From assembly GCF_042665595.1 (NCBI RefSeq), contig NZ_JBHTCT010000038.1, positions 62,001 to 126,000 of the forward strand: a stretch of DNA of 64,000 nucleotides, in the 5' to 3' direction. The stretch comes from Bhargavaea changchunensis (GTDB lineage Bacteria; Bacillota; Bacilli; Bacillales_A; Planococcaceae). The notes below the pieces were generated by a model, which made no database searches, had not been told where the DNA came from, and was given only the letters and a program-made list of their open reading frames with translations. The translations under genes were made by a program, and so were the position numbers. Below are positions 1 to 7,219 of the stretch, piece by piece (position 1 is the stretch's first letter; every line of letters starts with the position of its first letter).

Positions 1-777
1 TGGCTTGTCTGGGGCGTTCCATTTGCCGCAGCGGCGACATGGGTCACCGTTGTGGCCATCCGGCTGACGCTGTGGCCAAAAAATGAAACGACCGTTAAGG
101 AAGATGGGCTTGAAACAGCCCCGCCCCCTATTAAAATGAGCGCCACAGAAAAAAGGACGCTCATTCTCATTTCAGTCATGCTGATCGGCTGGTTGACGGA
201 CGGCCTCCATGGTTACGGAATTGCTTTCGTGACGATGGCTGGGGCTGCTCTGGCGATGGTGCCCGGGTATGGTGTCCTTTCTTTTAAGGAAGGTGTCCGT
301 TCCGTTTCCTGGAATCTGATTCTCTTTGTCGCTGCCGCAACAGCGCTTGGAACGGCCCTGATTGATACAGGTGTCGTCAAGGTGGCCGAAGAAAAGCTTT
401 CCGGACTGCTTCTGTCTGCCGGGCAGGCCCCTGAGTGGCTGCTTGTCCTCGCGCTTGCCGCGGTCTCGGTGACAAGCCATCTCTACATCACGTCCCATAC
501 GACCCGTGCCGTGGTGCTGGTGCCGACACTGATCCTGTTTGCCCGCAGCATTGGCGCCGATCCGGCAGCGGCCGTGTTCCTTGGTCTCATCGGCATGAAC
601 TATTGCCTGACAATGCCCGTCAGCTCCAAGGCTCTGCTTTTGTTCTATGAGGAGGGTGATGCCTCCTTCAGTGTGAAGGACCTCGCCAAGCTCAGTTGTA
701 TCCTTGCTCCTGTTTACATCGCGCTTATGGTGTTGTTCTACTTCACCTACTGGAAATGGACGGGGCTGGGGCTGTAA
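1..777 (+). CDS. SLC13/DASS-family sodium:anion symporter, C-terminal part
   Basis: The reading frame is open from base 1, so the gene begins outside the window; 258 C-terminal residues are seen. The segment is highly hydrophobic, with about five membrane spans. It carries a TSHTTRAVVLVPT stretch that resembles the second Ser-Asn/His-Thr anion- and sodium-binding motif of SLC13 (CitMHS/DASS) carriers, followed by the GMNYCLTMPVSSKALLLF loop and a final helix ending in aromatic residues. Proteins of this family import di- or tricarboxylates or sulfate with sodium across the cytoplasmic membrane. Substrate cannot be told from this half. The GTG at 52 is an internal codon, not a start. Family call is fairly sure, substrate unknown. 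Confidence 0.75.
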   Translation, partial: WLVWGVPFAAAATWVTVVAIRLTLWPKNETTVKEDGLETAPPPIKMSATEKRTLILISVMLIGWLTDGLHGYGIAFVTMAGAALAMVPGYGVLSFKEGVRSVSWNLILFVAAATALGTALIDTGVVKVAEEKLSGLLLSAGQAPEWLLVLALAAVSVTSHLYITSHTTRAVVLVPTLILFARSIGADPAAAVFLGLIGMNYCLTMPVSSKALLLFYEEGDASFSVKDLAKLSCILAPVYIALMVLFYFTYWKWTGLGL

Positions 778-788
778 TAAAAATGAAG

Positions 789-814
789 CGAAGCATGCCC
801 TCTTGCATGCTTCG
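789..814 (+). terminator. Hairpin after the SLC13 gene
   Basis: A perfect 10-bp stem (789-798 with 805-814, arms cgaagcatgc/gcatgcttcg) with a 6-nt loop begins 11 bases after the stop codon. The following T tract is weak (ttcttg), so termination may be partial. Confidence 0.5.
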
Positions 815-984
815 TTCTTGTAAGTTCCGGAAGTACACTTTCTCCCTAAGAAAAACCGTTTTTCTAAAAAACACCTTCCCGCTCCATGATGGTAATAATA
901 AATTACTGCAACAGGCAGGGTTCTCTTCCAATCTATGCTACGATAGGGAACATATAGAGTCAGGAGGGAAACGCCATCAAAAGA

Positions 985-1764
985 ATGGACCCGCAAACCC
1001 AGAATTTACTTCTTGAAGCGATGCTGGACGGCAGCCAGACAGCCGCTTTAATCACGGATCCTTCACAGGAAGATCATCCGGTCCTCTACGCCAATAAAAC
1101 GTTTGAAAAACTGACCGGATATAGCCCGGAAGAAACGATCGGCCACAACTGCCGATTCCTTCAGGGGCCTGACACCGAGCTGAAAGACGTGCAGAAAATG
1201 CGCGATGCAATTAGAGATGAACACTCTGTCACCGTTACATTGAAGAACTATAGGAAAAACGGCACACCATTCTGGAACCGGGTCAATATCGAACCGGTCC
1301 GTACGGGAGGACGCCTTTTCTTTATCGGTACCCAGACCGATGTCACAGTCGAAGTGCAGCAACGAAAGAGTCTGGAGGAGAAGGAACGGGAGATCGAGCG
1401 CCTGTCCCTGCCTGTTCTGGAAATCGATGACGGCATCGCGGCCATTTCCCTGAATGGTGAAATGGGTGTCGAGCGCTATCGGCGTCTGACCGTCAAACTC
1501 AGCGAATATGTCCAGCAACATCATTCCCATTCGGTCATCGTGGATATTTCAGGGCTATACTGGGACGAGGACACGCCGGTGTTTGACCTGCTCCAGCTCC
1601 AGGATGTCCTGAGACTGATGGGATGCCAGCTGTTCGTCACCGGCATTTCCCCGAAAGCGGCACGCGATATCGGATCGGAAGTGGACAAGGACCGCAAGCT
1701 GATCGCTTTCTCCTCATTTAAACAGGCCGTGGTCTCTGCGAAAAGAGCCGGTTCCTTTTCCTGA
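985..1764 (+). CDS. ytvA: Blue-light photoreceptor, LOV-STAS protein (YtvA type)
   Basis: A 259-residue LOV-STAS protein, the size of Bacillus YtvA (261). The LOV (PAS) domain covers about residues 10-125 and has the signature GHNCRFLQG; Cys56 is the residue expected to form the FMN-cysteinyl adduct on blue light. A short helical linker (about 125-140) leads to a STAS domain (about 140-255) like those of stressosome and anti-sigma antagonists. In Bacillus the protein feeds light into the sigma-B stress pathway; the same role here is inferred. The AGGAGGG at 962-968 lies 16 bases before ATG 985, which is long; an in-frame ATC at 976 would be better spaced, so the start is slightly uncertain. 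It stands alone and ends in a strong hairpin. Confidence 0.93.
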   Translation: MDPQTQNLLLEAMLDGSQTAALITDPSQEDHPVLYANKTFEKLTGYSPEETIGHNCRFLQGPDTELKDVQKMRDAIRDEHSVTVTLKNYRKNGTPFWNRVNIEPVRTGGRLFFIGTQTDVTVEVQQRKSLEEKEREIERLSLPVLEIDDGIAAISLNGEMGVERYRRLTVKLSEYVQQHHSHSVIVDISGLYWDEDTPVFDLLQLQDVLRLMGCQLFVTGISPKAARDIGSEVDKDRKLIAFSSFKQAVVSAKRAGSFS

Positions 1765-1778
1765 CTCGTAAACACGCA

Positions 1779-1810
1779 AAGCCCCTTCCGGCAGTTGCCG
1801 GAAGGGGCTT
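1779..1810. terminator. Bidirectional terminator between ytvA and the FMN reductase gene
   Basis: A perfect 14-bp GC-rich stem (1779-1792 with 1797-1810) with loop agtt sits between two convergent genes. A-rich and T-rich flanks on both sides suit termination of both. Confidence 0.8.
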
Positions 1811-1818
1811 ATTCGAAA

Positions 1819-2385
1819 TTATTGAGTGACAGCAGCTTTTTCGCGGACTGTCTTGAGCGCGCCTGCCCAAGCATTCACTTCGTCAAGCATTGCAGTGACG
1901 TTTGTAAGGTGCAGTTCAGCCGGCTTGAACTCGGAGAAGTTTTCGAAGTCTGTGAACAGCGAGAGTGTAGGGTGCGTGCGCACGTCTGCCACTTTCAGTT
2001 CGCCGAGGATGCCGCGGAGGTGTTCCGCTGCACGCGCGCCGCCAGTTGAACCGTAGCTCACGATTCCTGCAGCTTTGTCGTGCCATACTTCACGTGCGAA
2101 GTCGATTGCGTTTTTCAGAGCGCCGGAGAGGCTGTGGTTGTATTCCTGAACGACGAAGACGAAGCCATCGAGGCTTGCAAGCTTTTCGTTCCATTTCGCG
2201 ATTCCCGGTTCCGAACCGTCAGTAGTGCCGAGGAACGGAAGCTGGTAGTCAGCGATGTCCACGATTTCGTAGTTTGCGTCGCCGCGGCCGTCCGCGATGC
2301 CTTTTACCCACTGACCGACCTGAGGGCTTACACGACCTTCGCGTGTCGAACCAAGAATAATACCAATGTTGAGTTTTTCTGCCAT
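1819..2385 (-). CDS. NAD(P)H-dependent FMN reductase (NADPH_dep_FMN_red family)
   Basis: A flavodoxin-fold oxidoreductase of 188 residues that binds FMN and reduces flavin, quinone, azo or chromate-type acceptors in the cytoplasm. Visible motifs are the phosphate loop LGSTREGRVSPQV near residue 11, the GTTDGSEPG loop, and YGSTGGARAAEHLRG near residue 110. AAGGAGG stands 9 bases before the ATG, and a good promoter lies upstream. A close paralogue is encoded at 14449-15072; the two agree over most of their length, but this copy lacks the 20-residue N-terminal extension and has no monooxygenase partner beside it. Its physiological substrate is not shown by context. Confidence 0.88.
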   Translation of the reverse strand: MAEKLNIGIILGSTREGRVSPQVGQWVKGIADGRGDANYEIVDIADYQLPFLGTTDGSEPGIAKWNEKLASLDGFVFVVQEYNHSLSGALKNAIDFAREVWHDKAAGIVSYGSTGGARAAEHLRGILGELKVADVRTHPTLSLFTDFENFSEFKPAELHLTNVTAMLDEVNAWAGALKTVREKAAVTQ

Positions 2386-2425
2386 GTTGTTTGGCCTCCT
2401 TGTTGTTGGTTACTTTACGTTACTT

Positions 2426-2454
2426 ACTATACATTGGTTTCATCTCGGAATCAA
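2426..2454 (-). promoter_or_regulatory. Sigma-A-type promoter for the FMN reductase gene
   Basis: On the minus strand, TTGATT (2449-2454) and TATAGT (2426-2431) are separated by 17 bases, and lie 41 bases upstream of the ATG. Confidence 0.65.
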
Positions 2455-2500
2455 GACTTTTTATCTCGAATTCCATCTTTCTCTTCGATATTTAATTATT

Positions 2501-2528
2501 TTGACAAACCAATCGGGTTTGATAGGAT
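2501..2528 (+). promoter_or_regulatory. Sigma-A-type promoter for the RraA-like gene
   Basis: TTGACA (2501-2506), a 16-base spacer, and TAGGAT (2523-2528), 18 bases before the ribosome site of the next gene. Confidence 0.65.
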
Positions 2529-2558
2529 GAAATCATCTTAGTTTTGGAGGCGAATGCC

Positions 2559-3179
2559 ATGTCAGAAGAACTGATTGCCCGTTATGCGAGCGTCCCGACT
2601 ACAGCGGTTTCGGATGCAACCGGCGGGCTGAACAATATGGACTCTATGATCAAGCCGCTCCGGGAGGAATACCGGATTGCGGGACGCGCCGTCACGGTGA
2701 AGCTTCCCGGAGGCGATAATCCGGCGATGCTCAAAGCGATGCGGACGGCCAGCCCCGGTGATGTACTTGTCGTGGATGCAAAAGGTGACTTGGCGAAAGC
2801 GGTGGCCGGGGATTTTGTCGTCGGCATGATGCAGACACTCGGCCTTGCGGGGCTCGTCGTCGACGGTGCCATCCGCGATGTCCGTGATATCAAGGCGCTC
2901 GGCTTCCCTGTTTTTGTCCGGGGAACGACCGTTGCCGCTAGCAGCAAGACAGGTGCCGGTGAAGTGAATGTCCAGATTTCCTGCGGCGGAGCGGCTGTCC
3001 GCCCGGGGGATCTCATCATCGGCGATGCGGACGGCGTCACCGTCGTTCCGCGAGAGCAGGAACAGGAAATCTTGCAGGGAGCCCTCGCCAAACTGGAAAA
3101 AGACGACGCACGCGAACGGGAAGTTGCGGGAGACATTGAAGCGGTGCGCCGCTATCTGGACCAGGCAGCTTCCAAATAA
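2559..3179 (+). CDS. RraA-family protein (HMG/CHA aldolase-like)
   Basis: A 206-residue protein of the RraA fold. The family joins inhibitors of RNase E with class II 4-hydroxy-4-methyl-2-oxoglutarate / 4-carboxy-4-hydroxy-2-oxoadipate aldolases and oxaloacetate decarboxylases. The segment GLVVDGAIRDV (98-108) carries the Arg106-Asp107 pair used by the aldolases for substrate and metal binding, and a conserved GD pair follows. Since Bacillales lack a classic RNase E, an aldolase or decarboxylase role is more likely than RNase control, but this is inference. ATG 2559 follows GGAGG at 2546-2550; a TTG at 2544 would lie on top of the ribosome site and is rejected. It is a single-gene unit with its own promoter and terminator. 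Confidence 0.85.
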   Translation: MSEELIARYASVPTTAVSDATGGLNNMDSMIKPLREEYRIAGRAVTVKLPGGDNPAMLKAMRTASPGDVLVVDAKGDLAKAVAGDFVVGMMQTLGLAGLVVDGAIRDVRDIKALGFPVFVRGTTVAASSKTGAGEVNVQISCGGAAVRPGDLIIGDADGVTVVPREQEQEILQGALAKLEKDDAREREVAGDIEAVRRYLDQAASK

Positions 3180-3181
3180 AC

Positions 3182-3220
3182 AAGCTGTGCGGCATATACG
3201 CCGCACAGCTTTTAATTTTT
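3182..3220 (+). terminator. Terminator after the RraA-like gene
   Basis: A perfect 12-bp stem (3182-3193 with 3200-3211), loop atatac, then tttaattttt. It overlaps the end of the convergent macrodomain gene and probably serves both. Confidence 0.85.
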
Positions 3221-4117
3221 CACGAATACGTTTTTGTACGCCATTTCATCTTCTTTTCCAAACACATTAAAGACGATTTGGCTGAACCGGTCAGGATGGC
3301 TGGCGAGCCAGCCGCTTACCGTTTCCACTGCCACGCTTGCGGCCTCTTCCTTTGGGTAGCCGAAAGCGCCCGTTGAAATCGCACAGAAGGTGATCGTCTT
3401 GATCTCCTCCACTTCTGCAGCGGCCTCAAGGCAGGATATGTAGCAGGAGGCGAGTTGTTTCTCCTCTTCCTCTGTCGGTGTCCGGCCACCTTCAATGATG
3501 GGACCGACCGTGTGCAGGACAAACCCCGATGGCAGGTTATAGGCCCTCGTCACTTTGGCGCCTCCCGTTTTTTCCGGTTCTTGCTGCATCGCCATGATCG
3601 TATTGCAGTCCTCCCGCAACTCCGGTCCGGCGGCAGAATGAATCGCGTTGTCGATGCATTCGTGGAGAGGCTGCCAGCAGCCCAGTAGCTGCTCGTTTGC
3701 TGCGTTGACGATGGCATCCGTATCAATCAGCGTGATATCTCCTCGCCAAAGCGACATTTTGTCCGCATGCTTTACGGAAGTCCCCGGGAACTCGTCCGAT
3801 GTCATTGGCAGTGACGATGCCTCGGCCACTCCCCTTTCCTTCAGTTCAAGCTGCAGCAGCCCATCAAGATTGTTCAGGAAGTCAGGTTCCATCGGATATG
3901 GCGGTCTGATGTTCAGCAGTCCCCGGAGCAGCTTGCGCTTTTCTTCGTAAGACTTAGGAATTTCTGCGCTTTCCGGCATTTCCGGCTCCCCGAGCAGTCC
4001 TTCGATCAAACTTTCCGTGACCCGGACGCGCTCCAGCGGATTGACCGGATCGATCGGAATGGACCGTTCATGAAGGTGAATGGCCGGGCCGTATTCTTTA
4101 ATCGTCAGTTGTGCCAT
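3212..4117 (-). CDS. Protein-ADP-ribose hydrolase, zinc-type macrodomain
   Basis: A 301-residue protein with a helical N-terminal part (about 1-110) and a macrodomain (about 120-300). NAAN (138-141) marks the ADP-ribose pocket. The segment GCWQPLHECIDNAIH (146-160) holds the Cys147/His152/Cys154 pattern seen in zinc-containing macrodomain hydrolases of Streptococcus and Staphylococcus, which remove ADP-ribose put on by class M sirtuins. In those species the gene sits with a lipoate-carrier GcvH-L, a sirtuin and a lipoate ligase; none is present here, so this copy is solitary. ATG 4117 follows GAGGGAG by 9 bases; longer in-frame starts up to 4243 have no ribosome site. Confidence 0.88.
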   Translation of the reverse strand: MAQLTIKEYGPAIHLHERSIPIDPVNPLERVRVTESLIEGLLGEPEMPESAEIPKSYEEKRKLLRGLLNIRPPYPMEPDFLNNLDGLLQLELKERGVAEASSLPMTSDEFPGTSVKHADKMSLWRGDITLIDTDAIVNAANEQLLGCWQPLHECIDNAIHSAAGPELREDCNTIMAMQQEPEKTGGAKVTRAYNLPSGFVLHTVGPIIEGGRTPTEEEEKQLASCYISCLEAAAEVEEIKTITFCAISTGAFGYPKEEAASVAVETVSGWLASHPDRFSQIVFNVFGKEDEMAYKNVFVKN

Positions 4118-4243
4118 GTTGATCAGCTCCCTCTCGTGAATCCATTTATCTTCCTTGCTCATTTTCCACGCCGGGACGGCAGCTCCTCCCCAAAATCCTA
4201 AAAAGACTCCGGACAGATACACATCAATCGTGATGATAACCAC

Positions 4244-4380
4244 TTAACCTTTATACGGGTTTTCTCCCGTTTCCAACAATGCCTTTAATCCTTGGAACAT
4301 CAGGTCCCAACCGTGTTCCGTACTGTCATGATACTCTTTGCGAAATCCATCATCCCCTTGAGGGATCGTAGCTTTCGATA
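4244..4380 (-). pseudogene. C-terminal remnant of an AHSA1/SRPBCC-domain protein
   Basis: Read on the minus strand, about 45 codons ending at the stop 4244-4246 give TIPQGDDGFRKEYHDSTEHG followed by W-DLMFQGLKALLE-type residues. This is the usual C-terminal helix and preceding strand of AHSA1 (YndB-like) SRPBCC proteins. No N-terminal part exists: upstream the frame runs into the last codons of the LysR gene, which occupies a different frame. It therefore appears to be the tail of a gene whose front was lost when the LysR/AEC cluster was joined here. The breakpoint lies near 4360-4380. Confidence 0.6.
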
Positions 4381-5219
4381 AACTCGACAAATTTCCTTAC
4401 CGCCTTCAGTTTCAGCGATTTTTCGTGGTAGAACATCCACGAGCCTCTCCTGATCAGTTGCCCCTCCCGGTCTTTCAACTCGGTCTTATGGATATCTTCC
4501 ATGTTACGGACGACGAGACTCGTGACGATCGAGTATCCCAGACCGTTCCTGATCATTTCCCTGCAGCTTTCTGCTTTGTCCATGACCATTGAAATCCTCG
4601 GAACTTCACGGAAGTTCACGTCCCACCATGAGCTGATCATCGTATCCAGCTTTATGTCCTTTTTATAGTCGATCCGCGGCGACGCAGGCAATTCTGCAAG
4701 CGGAATCGGCTGTTTCGATGCGATACAGAGCGTTTCTTCAAAAAGCAGATGTTTTCTTCCCTGCCACTGATAATCCCCCCTGATGAAGCTGACATGCACA
4801 TCGTCATTCCGGACCTGGTCATACATGTCCCTGCTCCATCCGGTGGTAATCTGGAAATCCACTTCCGGATACTTTTCCTTGAAGGCGCGGATGACATTGA
4901 AAAGCAGGAAACTGGTCAGGAAATTGGAAACGGCGATCTTGATCGTCCCTTTGACCTCTTCTTCCATATTCCACAGCGTGTCCTTCATCACCTCATACTC
5001 CTTCAGGATGGACCTTGCACTATCGGCAAGGTACTCACCCTCCGGAGTAAAGTGAATTCCCTTCTTTCCCCGGAAGACGATCCGCACATCAAAGCCGGCT
5101 TCCATCTGCTTGAGCCGCTTGGTGATCGTCGACTGGGAAAGCTGCATGTTTTCAGCAGCTTTCGTGATATTCAGATGCCTGGACAGCTGGTCGAGAATTT
5201 CCCAGTCCTGATTGTTCAT
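4350..5219 (-). CDS. LysR-family transcriptional regulator (copy 1)
   Basis: A 289-residue LysR regulator. The winged helix-turn-helix covers about residues 1-60 (NITKAAENMQLSQSTITKRL), the linker helix about 60-90, and the rest is a periplasmic-binding-protein-like effector domain. ATG 5219 is chosen because AAAGGAG lies just upstream; an ATG five codons earlier is inside that ribosome site. The start is 11 bases after the stop of the AEC permease gene, so the two are probably co-transcribed. It is clearly related to the LysR encoded at 6175-7065, having the same length and the same NITKAAE / TKRL / GEYLA positions. Its last codons overlap the SRPBCC remnant. Effector unknown. Confidence 0.88.
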   Translation of the reverse strand: MNNQDWEILDQLSRHLNITKAAENMQLSQSTITKRLKQMEAGFDVRIVFRGKKGIHFTPEGEYLADSARSILKEYEVMKDTLWNMEEEVKGTIKIAVSNFLTSFLLFNVIRAFKEKYPEVDFQITTGWSRDMYDQVRNDDVHVSFIRGDYQWQGRKHLLFEETLCIASKQPIPLAELPASPRIDYKKDIKLDTMISSWWDVNFREVPRISMVMDKAESCREMIRNGLGYSIVTSLVVRNMEDIHKTELKDREGQLIRRGSWMFYHEKSLKLKAVRKFVEFIESYDPSRG

Positions 5220-5230
5220 CGCTTCTCCTT

Positions 5231-6154
5231 TCAAAAAATCAGTTTGGATACATATACGGCCAGTGTGACGCTCAATGCGCTGAGCGCAGTCGTCACTAGA
5301 ACAATCTGGCCGGCCAATTCGGGATAGTTATTGTATTCCAGCGCGAATTGGGCGCTGTTCCGGGACGACGGAAACGAACTGGCGATAAAGAGAGCCTGTG
5401 CCACGATCCCGTCCAGTCCGAGCAGAAAGATGATGCAAAGCGATACGGCAGGATTCATCAAAAGCCGGCCTATACTGCTGGCAATGATCACTTTATTTAT
5501 TTTCCCGATTTTGATGAAAGCTACCTGTGCGCCGAGGGCCAAGAGTGCAACTGCAAGAAAGGCATCCGCTGACCGTTCAATCGGCTCCATGATAAAGAAC
5601 GGCAGCCCGATATCCAAGCTTTTCAGAACCAGTCCGAGAAGCAAGGCATGCAGTACCGGCATCTTCAGGAATTCACGGATCGCCTTTACCCCGCCGTGCC
5701 GGGCGGACAGCGAATTGTACAGCCCATATGTATAGGTGATGAGGTTCTGGATGATCATCACGATCACCTGTACCGCGACTCCGACCGGCTGGCTCTGGAA
5801 CACCAGCTGGCTTACCGGAACGCCGTAATTGCCCGAGTTCATCAGGACCACGCTGTTCTTGAAGGTGGCGTCCATGCCCCTGTCCAGTTTCAGAAGCCGC
5901 GACATGCCCGAGGAGATTCCGGCCATGACCGCCGCAACAAGCAGCTGGACGATGACGATAGTGAAAAACATGTCGCCCGTGATCTGACTGTCGTAGACAT
6001 TAATGAATGCAACGACCGGAAGAAAATAGTAGGTCAACAGCTTTGAAAGTGTCGACAGATTCAAGTTGAATATTCTGTGCATCATGGCACCTGCCCCGAT
6101 CAGGACAAAGACGGGAGCGATGACTTTCAGGAGGATGGTGAACAATATCTCCAT
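5231..6154 (-). CDS. AEC-family permease (auxin efflux carrier type)
   Basis: A 307-residue membrane protein with about nine or ten predicted spans, evenly hydrophobic, in two five-helix halves typical of the AEC/BART superfamily. Motifs such as MNSGNYGVPVSQL and the late SSFPSSRNSAQFALEYN loop are characteristic. Bacterial AEC carriers move malate, malonate or other small carboxylates, and are often beside a LysR regulator; here it lies between two of them. Gaps are 20 bases from the upstream LysR stop and 11 bases to the next LysR start, so all three form one transcript. The ribosome site is weak (gggg about 9 bases upstream), which suggests coupling to the preceding gene. Substrate not shown. 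Confidence 0.88.
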   Translation of the reverse strand: MEILFTILLKVIAPVFVLIGAGAMMHRIFNLNLSTLSKLLTYYFLPVVAFINVYDSQITGDMFFTIVIVQLLVAAVMAGISSGMSRLLKLDRGMDATFKNSVVLMNSGNYGVPVSQLVFQSQPVGVAVQVIVMIIQNLITYTYGLYNSLSARHGGVKAIREFLKMPVLHALLLGLVLKSLDIGLPFFIMEPIERSADAFLAVALLALGAQVAFIKIGKINKVIIASSIGRLLMNPAVSLCIIFLLGLDGIVAQALFIASSFPSSRNSAQFALEYNNYPELAGQIVLVTTALSALSVTLAVYVSKLIF

Positions 6155-6174
6155 ACGGAAAACCCCAGTTCATT

Positions 6175-7065
6175 CTATAAGTCTTGTTTATTGTGGTGTG
6201 CATGTTCTTCTTTCATAAAGTCGATGAACGCGCCGACCAAACTGATTTCTCGGAACTCCCCCGGATAATACAAATAGATGCCCGAGGAAATCGGCAATCC
6301 GTTCCGGCTGGTAATTTCATGGCGGTGCAGCTGGTCGCTGTCACCGATGATCATCTCCGGCAGAATGGCGTAGCCGACACCGCTCTTCACCAATTCCTTG
6401 GCCGTGTCCGCTTTGTCTACATGAAATCCGGTCTTAGGCGGATCACTGAAATTCTCAGCCCACCACTGCTCCGCCAGTTTCTCGGAATGATGCTCCGTCT
6501 GGTATTCGATTCTTGTCAGATTAGGCAGCTCTTCTTTCCGGATTCTTCCCGTCGACACGGCGACAAGCGGGTCATTCATCAAGAGTTCGGCCTGGTGCAC
6601 CCAGTTGAATTCGCCGTTCACGATCCCGACATGCACCTGCTTGTCGTTCACCATGCCAATGATTTCTTTGCTCCACCCAGCGTACACCTGGTAGTTAATC
6701 TGCGGATACTGCAGGCGGAACCGGCTCAACAAATGTGGCAGGCGATTCCTTGAAAAGTGATTGGACACCCCGATTTTCAGCGTTCCGGCCACCTCGTTTT
6801 TCATCCGAATAACGTTTTTTCGGATCTGGGCAAAACGGTCAAGCATCCGGTCCGCCTGGCCGGCCAGGTACTCGCCCTGCTGAGTGAAGCTGACTCCCCT
6901 CCTGCCCCGTCGGACTATCTCCGTTCCGAACGCCTCTTCAATCTGTTGGAGCCGCTTGGTCAGATAAGGCTGGGAGAGATATAGCTCTTCTGCTGCTTTT
7001 GTAATATTGCGGTGGGCAAACAGCGTCTTCAAAATCAACCAATCCCGCTCTTCCATTGCGCTCAT
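6175..7065 (-). CDS. LysR-family transcriptional regulator (copy 2)
   Basis: A 296-residue LysR regulator at the head of the LysR-AEC-LysR transcript. The helix-turn-helix (NITKAAEELYLSQPYLTKRL, about 18-40) is followed by the usual dimer helix and an effector domain. It resembles copy 1 along the full length, suggesting an old tandem duplication around the permease. The first ATG (7065) is preceded by a poor site; an ATG three codons later is equally possible. As first gene of the cluster it probably controls itself and the permease. Nothing in the sequence identifies the inducer. Confidence 0.88.
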   Translation of the reverse strand: MSAMEERDWLILKTLFAHRNITKAAEELYLSQPYLTKRLQQIEEAFGTEIVRRGRRGVSFTQQGEYLAGQADRMLDRFAQIRKNVIRMKNEVAGTLKIGVSNHFSRNRLPHLLSRFRLQYPQINYQVYAGWSKEIIGMVNDKQVHVGIVNGEFNWVHQAELLMNDPLVAVSTGRIRKEELPNLTRIEYQTEHHSEKLAEQWWAENFSDPPKTGFHVDKADTAKELVKSGVGYAILPEMIIGDSDQLHRHEITSRNGLPISSGIYLYYPGEFREISLVGAFIDFMKEEHAHHNKQDL

Positions 7066-7160
7066 CCCCCGATTCTTCCTAGCTTTTTCATTATAATCTC
7101 CACAGTGACATAATTAAAATACCGTTTATTCATCAATAAGCATGAATAATAGGAATGACT

Positions 7161-7194
7161 AAAACCCGACCCGGCATTTGCCGGATCGGGTTTT
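7161..7194 (-). terminator. Terminator after the CocE-type hydrolase gene
   Basis: A hairpin with arms aaaacccga and tcgggtttt and a GC-rich inner stem around loop ttt. Bases 7165-7190 are identical to 11687-11712, the terminator of the TetR gene 4.5 kb away. Confidence 0.7.
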
Positions 7195-7219
7195 CATTGT
7201 TCTTCAATTGTACGCACAC

